In this document: piece by piece, positions 1 through 11,512 of the stretch | Numbering within the stretch: position 1 is the stretch's first letter | How the letters are laid out: each line of letters begins with the position of its first letter | Made by a program: the position numbers and the translations under genes | NCBI RefSeq assembly: GCF_024586455.1 | Contig: NC_065922.1 | Coordinates: 33,104,089 to 33,168,088 of the forward strand | Reading direction: 5' to 3' | Source: Bactrocera neohumeralis | Taxonomy: Eukaryota; Arthropoda; Insecta; Diptera; Tephritidae | DNA length: 64,000 nucleotides | Notes under the pieces: model-generated | Told to the model about the DNA's origin: nothing | The model's input: only the letters and a program-made list of their open reading frames with translations | Databases searched by the model: none

Positions 1-1254
1 ATAAGTATACATACATATGTATATTTCATTATAGTGAGAATGTTAAGTACCAAATGTAATTTAAAAGTATTTAGTGGTAAAGGCAACAGAAGCATTACAT
101 AAGATTTAGGAGCGAAAACACATACATAGCTAAATTGAAATATAAACCTGCCGACCAGCCAAATGTCCGGAGTAATTTAAACATATCTTTGTGGTTACTC
201 ATTCTAACTTGGTGGCGCCTGAACGAAAACGTTTAGGCGAAAGGCAATAACCTAAACCACAAACCAACGAATTACCAACGACACGAACACCACAACCACC
301 AACTCGTAATAAACCGCTAATGGTATTAAGATCGCCATTTAGCGTAACCAGCGGAATTTTCGTCATCAAACTCGAGCGCCATTCAGCGTTTTGTGATGGA
401 GCACACAGAAATAAAAAGTAAAGCGACGCCACAAGAAAAAATATGCTAATCCCGGTATTTTGCGCAAATGCTGAAAATATGTTAATTTTTATTACAAATT
501 AAGTGAAAATTTAATTTAGCGGGATTAATGTAAGCGCGCGAATACGCTGGGCCAGCAGCAGCGACTGCTTTGTTTGTGTTGTTTGTGTGGATGACGGGCT
601 TAAATGGGTTTGTTTGTTTTTGCATTTTGGTGGTGGGCAGCATATGAAATTTTAAGTGGCCAAATCCAGCAAATGCCTGAGCATACTTTTATTATTTTTC
701 GCTGTTTGTGTGTATGCCGGTGTGCGTTGGGTATAATTTTGTTTCATTCGCATTCGTCGGAGTTTGCAGTTTGTGTGAGCGAATGCTTTTAATGCGCTGC
801 GCGAGCTGGATATAAAACAAATAAGTAAACAAATTTCCAACTGAATATCACAAACCACGCACTTACACTAAATATATGTGTGTATATGTGAATAAAAGTG
901 TGTGTGTGTGCGTGTGTGCGTTTAAAAGCTTTCTAAAAATGCAAAGATCTCTCGCACAATGCTTTTAGTTTAATTTCATTTGCGGCTCAGAAATTTCATA
1001 AGCGCCGAGATTTAATTAATACGTTTTAAATGCAACTTAATTTCGCTCAACTGTTAATTGGTTTTATTTTTATCTCTTTTTTCTTAATCGAAGTTAAAAA
1101 ATAGTAATTTGTTGCGCTTTTTGAATTTACTTGACACTTGGAAAAGTTAAATATTTGGCAATTAACAAATTAGCATTTACTGAAGACATTTTAGCATAAA
1201 CCAAATTTGGTGAAGTAAATAATAAAAGAGAATAGATAAATAACCCTAAAGAAG
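1..1254. other. Gene-free AT-rich stretch, host-like
   Basis: I see no recognisable gene or transposon here. Short open frames on both strands (for example 199-432 on the minus strand) resemble no family I know and lack a convincing coding pattern. A short GT-rich microsatellite lies near 898-920. The stretch is probably intron or intergenic DNA of the host. Confidence 0.5.
898..920. repeat. GT-rich microsatellite
   Basis: Alternating GT dinucleotides with a few interruptions by C. It is an ordinary simple-sequence repeat. Confidence 0.8.
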
Positions 1255-1261
1255 TAGAATA

Positions 1262-1600
1262 AATATTAAATTCGGTTGTACCGAAGCTAGAATACCCTTT
1301 ACAAACACAAAATATTCCATAAAAGACTTTGATTTTTATCATTAATTTGTATGGCAGGCATATGCTATAGTGTTGCGATCTGAACAATATTTTCGGAGAT
1401 TGTACCGCTGTCATGTACCAAAGTTCGTGAATATATCTAATGAAATTAAAAAAACATTTCTATACGAGCATTTTATTCCGATCATTGAGTTTATATGACA
1501 GCTCCATATGTGCTATTGTGATCCGATATAAGCTGTTCCGACAAATGAGTAGCCTCTTGGGGAGAAAAGAAGGTGTGCAAAATTGCAACGAAATGTCGGT
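1262..1600 (-). repeat. Hairpin repeat, short class, 3' part, reverse orientation
   Basis: This is a reversed, 5'-truncated copy of the dispersed repeat whose fullest copy is at 10985-11512. The terminal TTCGG...CCGAA hairpin is at 1272-1290, next to the ACCCTT end. Further in come the phrases that in the full copy read TATGGCAGCTATATGC, GATCCGATCTGAACAAT and GTTCCGACAAATGA. It stops before the GTCTGTC core. It is non-coding; open frames across it are chance. Confidence 0.7.
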
Positions 1601-1749
1601 TGAAGGCTCCTGTTCTCTAACTATTGTTATGCCATGCTTGGTCTTATTCTGCAACTACCTCACAAGCCCCTAGGCTGGTGTCTAGAAAAGCTGGCTTTAT
1701 TTTACTTGATCCTAGGAACCTTTATAATAAGTCACGATAATCACTATCT

Positions 1750-3160
1750 TTTTCTGGCGTAGGCACCGGTTACACGTTTATAACCGTATTAACAGTAGCG
1801 CGCCAGTCGTTTCTTCTTTTCGCTATTGTTCGCCGATTCGAGATAATAAGTCCAGCGAGGTCTTTCTCTACCTCTTCTCTCCCGTGGAGTGGAGGTCTTT
1901 CTCTTCCTCTGCTTCCACAGCAGTTACGGAATCGAAAACCTTCAAATCTGGAGTGTATTCTTTCAACCGGACAACATGACATAGCCTGTTAATGTCGCCA
2001 TTGAAATATAATAGTTTATCATTCTATCGACTGCTGTGTTCGCCGTTGTATAACTTTTCTCTCGAACACTTTTAACGCCGACTCATCGGATGTTGTATCT
2101 CATCTGTATAGTTTGATCTTTGTTCGTCGAGAGGGGACTTTACTTCTCAATTGCCTACTCAGTCCGAAGTAGCAGCTGTTGGTAAGAGTGATACTGCGTT
2201 GGTTTTCGAAGTTTACGTTGTTGGTGGTTTTCATATTGGTTCCAAAATAGATGAAATTATCTACGACTTTGAATTTAAGTCAATAGTGACGTGGGAGATA
2301 AGTCGCGAGAGCGACGACTGTTTATTTAATGATAGGAGATATTTCGTCTTGTCCTTGTTCACATCCAGACCCATACGCTTCACTTTTCATCTTACCATTC
2401 TGGAGAAAGCAGAAGTAACGGAGCTGGTGTTGAGGCCAATGATATCAATATAGATTGAAGAAGTTGCACGAAAAGGAGTCGCGTTGTCTGAAACCTTGTT
2501 TGGTATCGAACGGCTCTAAGACGCCCTTCTTGATCCTGACGGAGCTTTTGGTATTGCTTAACGTTAGTTCACACTGCCGTATTAGTTTTGCGGGAATACC
2601 AAATTCGGACATAGCGGCATAGAGGCAGTTCCATTTCGTGTTGTCAAAGGCGGCTTAAAAATCGACGAAGAGGTGGTATGTGTCGATCTTTCTTCCACGG
2701 GTCTTTTCCAAGATTTGACGCATATTAAGGTGTAATCAGTCTTTCATACACTATGTTCAATAAGACCTGATATGCGATATTAAGAAGGCTTACCCCAAGG
2801 TAATTGGCGCAGATTGTGAGGTCCCCCTTTTTGTGGATTGGGCAGAGCACATTTACATAGGTTCAAATGGTCGAGCATGCTTTCATCACTGACTGCAAAG
2901 AAGCTGATACATGTACCTTGTAGGTTCTCTGCTGCTATTTTTGAGTCTGCGAGTAATTGTTATTCAGACCTCTTCATAGTCGAGCACTGAAACACCTATT
3001 CTATCCTCATTGATTGGGGAGTCGGGTCCGCCATTTTCAGCTGTTACACTTTCACTGGCATTCAGCAGGCTGGAGGATAAGCATAATTACCCTATGATAA
3101 CTCTCACAAGCTCTTAACACACCTGCATTATCGACCATCATAGTATCTCAAACTAATTTG
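1750..3160 (-). pseudogene. Non-LTR retrotransposon (LINE) relic, reverse transcriptase to C-terminus
   Basis: Read on the minus strand, this is the 3' half of an endonuclease/reverse-transcriptase polyprotein, possibly RTE-like or a related clade. From about 3070 downwards come the RT N-terminal region, a GDLTICANYRG-like stretch near 2800, and motif A (LFVDFxAAFD) near 2643-2675, whose expected lysine codon is a stop at 2655-2657. A KQGFRQRDSFSCNFFN stretch follows near 2480. Then come GLDVNKDKTKYLLS, a SRRTKIKLY region, and a C-terminal EKDLAGL...NDWRATVN stretch near 1780-1875. Several stops and frame changes show it is dead. The YxDD catalytic segment is not clearly preserved, the endonuclease domain is missing, and the 5' limit is uncertain. 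Confidence 0.8.
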
Positions 3161-3439
3161 GGCTTCTTCTTATTATGCATACAGCATGCAGACCTCTTTG
3201 GTTCACTGGTTTAAGTTGCCAAGTTACCAGGTCAGCGAATTCAACTATTTTTCACTATTTGTCTTTGAAAAGCGAGAGATTCGTTAGATCCATGTTCTTT
3301 ATTTGAAGTATCTATATTATTACTTACCTGTTTGGAGAGGGTATATTTCGTTGTTGTTTTTGTTTTTGCGCCAGTAAACTATAGTTTCAAGGGATGTTAC
3401 CGTGATGAAGATGAAAAGACGTTGATCTAAAGGTTACTG

Positions 3440-3995
3440 TATGCAAATTTTTTATTAGCCAAATAATTCGCCGTAGACAGGAACATATATTAATCACTTG
3501 GTGTCAAATTCGAACAATAAGGAAGATGCAACAAACAAGATTGATGCATTTGTCGAGTCATGGTCGATGTACATATTCACAGTTTCAAGCCACATAGAAA
3601 CTGTTGAAACACAATTTTTTCTTATTGACTAAAGCTGACCGCTGCTTGGCAATAATCCACTTATTGACGATACCTTTTCCACCTGCTCACCATGATTCTA
3701 CCGCAAATGTTTTTGCTTGACGTCGTAACTGACCTATCTGCTTCAGTAGTGGATTGATTTTGTAACGATTCTGCAGTGATTGGCAGATCGAAATTCCGTC
3801 CACGAGTTTTTGAAACAATAATCTGTTAGTCATAATTTTGTTCATTTAGATAAAAGCTTCGACAAGTTTCAATATTTTATTAATATTTTAGACAAATGAC
3901 CTTCCGAGGTGTGGTTCTTTTTGAAATCAAAATTACCGAAACAGAATCGACGAAACCATAAACCCGATCGCACGAGATAAATTTTACTAAAGCTT
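3440..3995 (-). pseudogene. Mariner transposase relic, N-terminal and middle part
   Basis: The minus-strand translation contains a WFRRFCFGNFDFKK-like segment near 3925-3960, matching the RWFxRFRSGNFDVKD linker of mariner transposases. Near 3740-3830 it has DGISICQSLQNRYKINPLL, matching the (L)MDRISICESLLKRNEIEPFL stretch just before the first catalytic aspartate. The nucleotide phrase around the linker recurs in the relics at 31.4 and 53.9 kb, so the three belong to one lineage. Stops and frame changes interrupt it. The catalytic triad and terminal repeats are not visible. Confidence 0.65.
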
Positions 3996-5200
3996 GATAG
4001 TGAACCAAGTTGTGTAATTTCTGATAGACAAATTACTGATATGAACCCTTAGTATATTTTTTATGTTTTTAGTTAAGCTAAAGTGATTAGTTGATGAGAT
4101 TGTCTCATATTTCTCATGTTAAAAAGGTCATCTTTCACCTGAGATACGAATATTTTGTATTTATTCAGCTAGTCGGTTTTTGTTAATGTAATTTTATTAA
4201 AACTTATTGATATTCTAATTTAATTTGGTCTTTAATAATGAATAACAAGTCTCTAGATATTGAAGGCTTACATTTCAATTTTTTTCTACAACCTGCAAGC
4301 AATTTAAATGTACTTTAAGCCTGATAATATATAATATACGGAAAGTATATGCATAACTGTATTTATATCTTTGTTACCCGTGGCTGTGTGCTCGCATATT
4401 TCACCTTTTATTAAATGCAATTAACGCTTAATGAATGAGTTCTGTTTATATTTGCCTTTAATTGTATTTAAACTTGGTTAAAATAAGCTTAAAAGCTGTC
4501 AGCCGGTAAAATCCTACGAAAGAATTGTGAAATTAAATAAATATTAAAATCACTTAACTTTGCGCTCTGCCTTCACACATTCGCTCTGCCATCCCACATA
4601 CGCTTTACCTTTCTCTCACTGGATTTGTGGCGAGCATTAATGAAAATCCAGCCTAAATCTTACATTAAATTGAAAAATAAAAGAGCGAAGCTGCACGTAT
4701 TGGAAGCAGTCAATGAAAAGAATATAGAAGAGGGCATTCATATGTAGTACATGTACAAGATATATAAACTCATGTAGCGATATATAATAGTTAAGTAGGT
4801 TATTTTTCATCTTTTACAGTCGCTGCTAAAACTCCAGCAGTACAGATTACAGTACTGTTTCAAATTATAAGAAAACAATTTTCGACGAGCTGTTATTAAT
4901 GTTTGTTATTTATTGACTAAATTTTAAAAATTGTTGGCAAAAATATATCAGTCTTTATAAGAACTTAATAGAATTTCAGATCCTTACGTTTCATTTCGGA
5001 TAGATGAATTAATATATTAACTATCACATATCAAATTACCGTACAAATCCAGAATCCACAAGAACTATAGAGCTTTCCAAATAAAGTGTTGTTTGGTTGG
5101 TTGCAAAGTAAGGCGCAGGAGCGTTAGACCGCAGGCCGACGCCCTTTAGCCACTATTGGGCCCATTTCGCCCCCGAGTGCTAACCAATTTAAGCCCATTT
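3996..5200. other. Gene-free AT-rich stretch
   Basis: I recognise no coding region, terminal repeat or named motif. The final 120 bases (about 5100-5200) are noticeably richer in G and C than the rest but carry no open frame. Confidence 0.5.
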
Positions 5201-5207
5201 CAGCAAC

Positions 5208-5556
5208 TCAGTGAATTTGGTAAAAAACCTCAATTTTTTCCACCGCAGCTGCCCAATATCTCTTCGTTAAAGTATTGAGAGCAGTGAAATATCTTTTCGT
5301 ATATTTCGTATCGTTTCTGCCGTTTGAAGACTGGGAATTCGCAAAGAGCGCTTTATCATCTTTCGCGCATGCTTCCGTGGAAACCATTTTTTCAATTGGG
5401 TGGCTAAGAGTAGGTGCTGTTTTTGGCAGAAGTAGAAGCTTTTTGGTCTGGTCACCATCAACACTACCCGAAAATATCTTTGTTGTATACCCTGTGTTGC
5501 TAGTGTTCCAAAACTTTAGGTGTATTCTAGGGTCCAGTGCTTCAAACAATCCTTGA
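5208..5556. other. Unrecognised open frames on both strands
   Basis: Overlapping frames of 113 codons (minus, 5208-5549) and 93 codons (plus, 5275-5556) lie here. The minus product is lysine- and serine-rich, the plus product hydrophobic and phenylalanine-rich. I recognise no domain in either. Two overlapping frames of this size can arise by chance or remain from a decayed element. I do not call a gene. Confidence 0.25.
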
Positions 5557-5642
5557 AGGATTAGGGTAGCCTAAGGAATTATCTTCCTGGGTGCAATTCT
5601 TGAAGGATTAGGGAAGCTTAGAGAATTAGCTTTCTGGATGCC
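5551..5642 (+). repeat. Two-unit imperfect tandem duplication
   Basis: Units at about 5551-5594 and 5599-5642 share CTTGAAGGATTAGGG and then a similar AAGGAATTA / GAGAATTAG stretch. The similarity covers about 44 bases with scattered mismatches. It is a local duplication in non-coding DNA. Confidence 0.7.
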
Positions 5643-5730
5643 TCTAAGAGGGAGTATATACTAGAAGTTTGTGTAACTACAATAGGTAGAACAATTTGCC
5701 ATCTTTTCCTTCTCCCCTAACTGGTCGCAA

Positions 5731-5854
5731 TTTTTGAGCACAATCGGACTGCTAAAAGTCGTAGGAGAGACGGTAACTGCGATCTCATCATTCACTCGCA
5801 GCGTGAGATTTTTCAACACAATTGGACTGTTAAAGTTCGTTTAGGAGAGATAGT
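5731..5854 (+). repeat. Second two-unit imperfect duplication
   Basis: The units at about 5731-5773 and 5808-5854 both read CACAATyGGACTGyTAAA and continue with GTAGGAGAGA or TTAGGAGAGA. About 35 unrelated bases separate them. It lies just downstream of the duplication at 5551-5642 and may reflect the same slippage-prone segment. Confidence 0.65.
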
Positions 5855-5869
5855 ATAACCTGCTAAATT

Positions 5870-7650
5870 TTCTATCGAAACTTAGCTGGTAGACATTTTT
5901 TTCTAATCTTCGGAAATCTTACGATATTTAATACCTGTTAAAATTTTTGCTGAAGTATTATTTTAGTTCGAGAGAAAATTTTTATTTTATATCCACTTAA
6001 CAATTTAATTGGAAAATATGTTAGAAAGTAAATGTAGCGGATGGAGCTCGAAATTTAGGGTTTCACCTGTGCGCCGAAAGGTATGCTACGTTTATCTTAG
6101 TTCGTTATCATTTCTTGGGTAACCTATAGAAGGTGAATGGTACGGTTACATGAAATTATGAGGTAAATTTTGTCACAAAAATTCATAAAGAAAATTTTAC
6201 GGAAAAAACTCCTAAAAAATATCGCGAATTCGTTGCAACTCATTTTTATTTAATAACTCGTAATAAATCTCGTTAACCCTGTTCTGGTTTTATATTGCTT
6301 AAAAGGTTTTAAAAGCTTAATCAGCATTTTAAAATTTGGTTAATATTTAATGCAAAAACTCTCCATCCTTGCTACTTTAAAATCGATTACCAGGAACTCA
6401 TTTCAAGGCTCCCTGGTATTTTCGTATGCTTCTGCTGAAATTCGCAATAAAATATCTGACATTCAATGTATTGTGTGAGTTCGATTACCACTCTTCCTTT
6501 TCGAATTGCTCGCAAGTTGTCAGCTTCCCAGTATGCCTTCACGCCAGACAGTCGGAGCTGTCGACTTCATTGTCTCTGCAAACATCTGTTCGCTACATTT
6601 ATCTGTTTGTATCTGTTTATATCTGTTTAATGCATTGTTTGCTCGATGCAGTTGTTGTGCCACCAAATGACTTACTGTATATATTTGTCGAATATATATA
6701 AATATATATATATATATATGTATATGTATATACATGTTTCGTATATCTGTGGTAAGCTCAGCCACATTCCAACGCTCTCACTCATATCCAGACCGCTCAC
6801 CCATTTAATAATCTCATTCAGCAGCAATAACAGAAAATATGATTTCCCACTTTTAAAAGCCCAAACTCGAAACCGCACCCGCCAACTTCACTACACACCC
6901 TCCCTCTACTTTACTCTGCGCCCATCACCCACAATGTGGCCGCAACAAGTTCAACAAGTAATTGAATACGAACGTGCTTGGATTTTCAATGGCAATATCG
7001 CAATAACTGAAAATGAAATGAATGAAAATGAAAATGTCGAAGCAACCGAATTGTAATGCTGTGGCGTTGGAGCTGGAGACGGTGTGGCATGAACTGCCAG
7101 CTTGCGACAGTGTATTGTCGCGCTGTGTGCTGAGACTGTAGCCTGTAGCCATTATTTACGGCGTGTTATCCTTTTTATGAATCCTATTAATGATATTACT
7201 TTCTTTGCTGCATGTGCCTCGTCGCTTGTCGGTTTTATTTGCCATCGGTTGACATTAGCTCTGTGCAAATAAATTTGATTTTTTCTTTCCTTCGTTTATT
7301 TTCCTTTTTCATTAAACTGTGTAGGCTTACAAATGAGCGGTGAAATTGGCGGCTGTGAAAGCGAGATGAGCACGACTCTTTGTATGGGTGTCGAGTGGTT
7401 CGGCAGGATGATGCTGCCATTTGATTTGATTGTTCAATAAGTGGAATTAAATTGCGATTCTTTCTTAGTTCTTCTTCTGGCGCGCATGATTTTGTATTAA
7501 TTGTGCATATTTTGGTGGAATGTTCTGATGAATATAGCTAACATTCAATAGAATAATGTGATTAAAGAGGAAATTCAATGCTTGACTTAATTTTGAGGTT
7601 CATTTTATAGGTATTCAATTTTAAATTCTCTTTTTATTCACATACTGTTT
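5870..7650. other. Gene-free stretch with TA microsatellite
   Basis: I see no recognisable gene. An AT dinucleotide run occupies about 6691-6732. The open frames around 6426-7152 mostly read through this low-complexity tract or lie antisense to each other. The part at 6750-7430 is less AT-rich and looks like ordinary host non-coding DNA. Confidence 0.5.
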
Positions 7651-7651
7651 G

Positions 7652-8294
7652 TTAAGGGGTCAGTAGAATAATCGGTTTTCAAACATTTTTTTTTTTGTGC
7701 ACTTTCTGTTCTCTTATACCCTTATAATTAATGTAGAAACCCACTTTACCATTGGAAGGTTTCGAAAAAGGCCCACGTTCGGAGCGCTCGGAGTACACAC
7801 CTCAAACTTTAAACGCGTTTATCTCAAAACACACTTTTTTAAACTGGCAGAGATGATTCCGGTCGAACTACTCAACCGATTTGGTTAATTTTTTTTTAAT
7901 GTTCACAAAACGCTTGGCTATCGTCCTCCGTTTTTTATAATTTATTGACAATGTTATGACAAAATTTATGTAAAAAAATGGGGAAAAATTACAAAAAAAA
8001 AATTAATTTTTTATTTATTAACATTTTTTCATGATTCTAGTAGGGACGATAACCATTCACATACTTTTTAAGAATAAATTGGGTTTTTGTGTTTCAGATG
8101 ATCCAAGCATGAGAAATTGTGTCCGCCATCTCATTCACCCAGCCATTTCTCCGACAGATGTTATAAAAAAATTCTGAAAAAATTTGTTTATACACTCCAC
8201 GATATACCTCATGATATGTGAAAAAAAGTTCTATTGTAGAATAAAAATTTCTATGAAAAAAAAATGTCAAAAAAACAGGCTATATTACTCTACT
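7652..8294 (+). mobile_element. TTAA-type MITE, GGGGTCAGTAGA end
   Basis: It begins with TTAA at 7652-7655 followed by GGGGTCAGTAGAATAAT. The other end, 8284-8294, reads ATTACTCTACT, the reverse complement of that terminus minus the outermost bases. The interior of about 600 bp is AT-rich and non-coding. It contains GATGATTCCGGTCGAAC near 7852, a phrase shared with the repeat at 8973. The structure is that of a MITE, a non-autonomous element moved by an enzyme from elsewhere; the TTAA flank suggests piggyBac-type target choice. Confidence 0.6.
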
Positions 8295-8333
8295 AAGGGG
8301 TCAGTAGAGTAATATAGCCTGTTTTTTTGACAT
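8264..8333. repeat. Perfect 31-bp inverted repeat with 8-bp spacer
   Basis: The arms 8264-8294 and 8303-8333 are exact reverse complements around the spacer AAGGGGTC. The left arm is the right end of the MITE at 7652. The right arm repeats the same terminus in the opposite sense, as if a second MITE end abutted it. No match to the rest of a second element is evident after 8345. Confidence 0.9.
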
Positions 8334-8972
8334 GTTGCCAATATTTTAAACATGTTGAAGGAGTAAGGGAGTATTGCTTTGAAAAATGAAATAAATATAT
8401 GAATAAAGAAACCATAAAACAGACTAGTTTTTCATAAAGACCATAAACCATTTTTCATATATTGCACTATAGTTTCTAAGACGGATATTTTCTGAACATT
8501 GAATATCAAAAAGGTTATTCTGAATAAGTCTTAGATCTTTAAATAGAATTTATCTGAGTTTTTGTGAACTTAGTTATGAAAAGTGGATCAGAAACATTGA
8601 GGCTTAATTGCTCCATCACTTTTCGTTCAAAATGACATTTAAAGAAAAACAATATTTAACAATAATAATTAAAAATATTTTATATTATGATGTCTGTGAA
8701 TAAATTTAGAGTATTTAACTAATTAGATTTTCTCTGTTATTGTAGGAAAGCATGAATAATGAGACCCCGATATTTGTACCAGATAAAGACTTTACATGAA
8801 TATAACTTGGTAAGTTTCTTAACATGGTTCAGTATAATTTTGTAGTTAAAAATTGTACACCCACTATCTAATGCGATGCATTTTGTTATTATATTTTGTG
8901 TAACTTTGTGTAGTAGGAATTTTTTCACAAATTTTTATTAACAGAGTGATTAATAGAATGTACAATTGTTGG

Positions 8973-9620
8973 TTAATGGGCTATACCAGTATAACCTATG
9001 AAAAATTAGGCGATTTTCATGAATATTATTTAAAGAATGTACTCAAGTTTTGAAGCTATAATTTAAGTTTTTTTTTTTTTACAAAAGCATTGAAGAATAA
9101 CGAAGTTATGTGCTGTCTTCAGAGATGCCAAAAAAAGGTCCCCAACTGAAGACATGATTCCGGTCGAATGAGTAGTATTAAAGTCGAAGGTATTTCCTAT
9201 ACAATGATCTACGATTTTTGAAAAATATCAAAAGTTAAGAAAATGGCGTAGTTCTGAAAATAATTTCGTTTTTTTAGGCAAAGAAAATGTGCAGTTTTTT
9301 AATGCCAAATTGAAAATGTTCAACCAATCAAAAAGATTTTAAGTCATTGTATAGTAAATATATTCAAGAATACTTAACTTCAATTTGAAGTCGATCGGTC
9401 AATTGCTCGTTGAGTTATGATGTCTGCAATTTTGAAAAATGTCGTTTCTAGAAAAACGCGTTAAAAAATTCAACTGTCCTATTTATACCTGCGAGTGGTC
9501 GCTTTTGAGAACGCTGTCATTCAAAAACTATTCAAGATACGACCTTGCCGATTTCTAGTAACACGTGAAACATGGAATGTGTTTCTCTCACTTTTAAAAT
9601 CTCTCTTTCTTCTGTAATTC
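8973..9620 (+). mobile_element. TTAA-type repeat, GGGCTATACCAGT end
   Basis: A TTAA at 8973-8976 is followed by TGGGCTATACCAGTATAAC, close to the GGGGCTATACCAGTGTGAC start of the fragment at 25136. The interior is non-coding. It shares CATGATTCCGGTCGAA with the MITE at 7652, and TTTTGAGAACGCT near 9505 with the MITE at 60881. I could not find a matching right terminus, so the downstream limit is approximate. Confidence 0.5.
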
Positions 9621-9714
9621 CGGTTAAGTGCCGGCCAAGTCATAAATAACAGGTAAATTGAAATGTCCCCGGCCTACCATAGTAAAACACATTTTTTTGG
9701 AAAAATTCGTTATT

Positions 9715-10257
9715 TTATTCAACATAGTTCTCTTCAAGGGTGATATACGTACATACACTGATTATTACGACCTTTTTCGATACCATTTTTAAAGTACGAT
9801 TTTTCCTTTGCTTCAAAATAGGCCTCAGTTTTGGCGATCACCCGTTCATTCAAAGAAAATTTTTTTCCAGCGAATATTTTTTTGAGGCCTGAGAACAGGA
9901 AATAGTCGCTGGGGCCAATTTAGAGAACTCATTGGATGATAAAGTAATTCGAAGCCCAATTCGTGGATTTTTGCCAAAAATATTCATTAACTTGTGTCAC
10001 GGAACATTATCTTGGAGAACAGCATTTTAAACATTTCCAAACACCATCAACTGGATGTTGTTTTTGGTCATCTTTAGGGTGCCTGCTATCTTGAACAACA
10101 TCCTTTATGGTCATTCAATATCATTTTGCGGTTTTTTTATGTTTAAACTTAACATGCCAGTCGAAAACTCGTCATAAAGCCAAGTTTTTCCTTAAACCAT
10201 ATTTCTTCTCTTCAAAAAGGAATATTTTATCAACAATTTCGCTTCCTTTTTATCCAT
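9715..10257 (-). pseudogene. Mariner transposase, large internal deletion
   Basis: The minus strand starts with an ATG at 10255-10257 and reads MDKKEAKLLIKYSFLKRRN, a standard mariner N-terminus. It continues to a KIAGTLKMTKN piece of the second helix-turn-helix and then jumps to the second catalytic region, visible as LQDNVPxHK (normally HDNAPCH). AKIHELGFELL and DYFLFSGLKKIFAGKKFS follow, then a C-terminal YFEAKEKSYFKNGIEK stretch. A stop lies at 9715-9717. The WVPHEL region and first catalytic aspartate (GDE) are missing, and frameshifts occur near 9950 and 10040. It cannot encode an active enzyme. No terminal repeats were identified. Confidence 0.85.
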
Positions 10258-10259
10258 CT

Positions 10260-10980
10260 TTTTCATAATAACAAAAGTTGCTTTAAAATCATTTGATTTG
10301 ATACATGTGCCTTTTGAAGGTTCAGACTTAAAATCATATTTGTAAGGCCGACCTTTTCAATACATATGTATGTATATACAGAATTGGCCATAAACTAATG
10401 ATTGGATCATTTGTCTTTGAGTTTGTTTGGAGAAAAGTGCATTACAAAATGAATCCGGTCCTCCAGATTTAACTGAGCGGCTACCTTTCAAATGACTGTA
10501 ACTCTTTAACTATTTGAGATATGAATTTTTAGTATAATATTTTTAAAGATATAGACTATCGAAATTTGGATATCGTATTTTTCAAAATTTCACACTAGGT
10601 GTGCCTCTCAAGTCATCTATCGATGGATTTTGGATATATTTGCGCCCACAGTTCAAGAAACTATCAAAAGTTTTGTTACATTTTCTGCCGATTGGCCTAC
10701 GTTTTCACTATTATCTAAGAAAAACTGTAAAATGTGGTGTACTGCTCTGCCATCTTATTCACATCTATTGGTAGACTGTACCGATATCTGGGTATTTCGC
10801 ATCATCATTGTTTCTGAGTAGGCAATACGAATTACCTATGAAACGGAAGGGAGAGTTTTTTTGAAAAAGCAGAAAAGGAAACGGGAGTGAAAATTTTATG
10901 GAGAAAATAGGATATTTTTAACCTGTAAGTCTAGATATCTCCACGTTAGAGTTCAGAAAAACACCGTAAAAGTTTCCTTA
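10260..10980. other. Gene-free stretch
   Basis: I see no recognisable element or gene. A 63-codon plus-strand frame at 10630-10821 has no family resemblance. Confidence 0.45.
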
Positions 10981-10984
10981 TAAT

Positions 10985-11512
10985 TATACCCTGAACAGGG
11001 TATATTAAGTTTGTCACGATGTTTGTAACACGCAGAAAGAAGCGTCGGAGACCCTATAAAGTATATATATAAATGATCAGTATGTTGAGCTGAGTCGATT
11101 TAACCATGTCCGTCTGTCTGTCTGTCCGTCCGTCCGTCTGTATATATACGAACTAATCCCTCAGTTTTTAAGTTATCGTTTTGAAATTTTGCAAACATCA
11201 TTTTCTCTTCAAGCAGCTTCATTTGTCGGAACGGCCGATATCGGACCACTATAACATATAGCTGCCATATAAACTGAACGATCGGAATCAAGTTCTTGTA
11301 TGGAAAACTTTCACATTTGACAATGTATCTTCACGAAATTTGACATGGATTACTGCTTAAGGTAATAACATAATCTCCGAAAAAATTGTTCAGATCGGAT
11401 TACTATAGCATATAGCTTTCATACAAACTGAATACATAGCTACTAAAAGAAATGCACCTGTGAAGGGTATATTAGCTTCGGTGCAGCCGAAGTTAACGTT
11501 TTTTCTTGTTTT
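10985..11512 (+). repeat. Hairpin repeat, short class, full copy
   Basis: This is the fullest copy of a dispersed non-coding repeat of about 530 bp. It opens with the 20-bp palindrome TATACCCTGAACAGGGTATA (10985-11004). TATATATAAATGATCAG follows, then GAGTCGATTTAACCATGTCC and a GTCTGTC/GTCCGTC core (11105-11140). Two similar AGCTGCCATATAAACTGAA-like segments lie further in. It ends with AAGGGTATATTAG, the hairpin CTTCGG-TGCAG-CCGAAG (11476-11492) and a T-rich tail. There is no coding capacity. Other copies are at 1262, 12653 and 54720. The hairpin end could suggest a Helitron-like element, but I see no clear CTRR end, so the class stays open. Confidence 0.75.
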
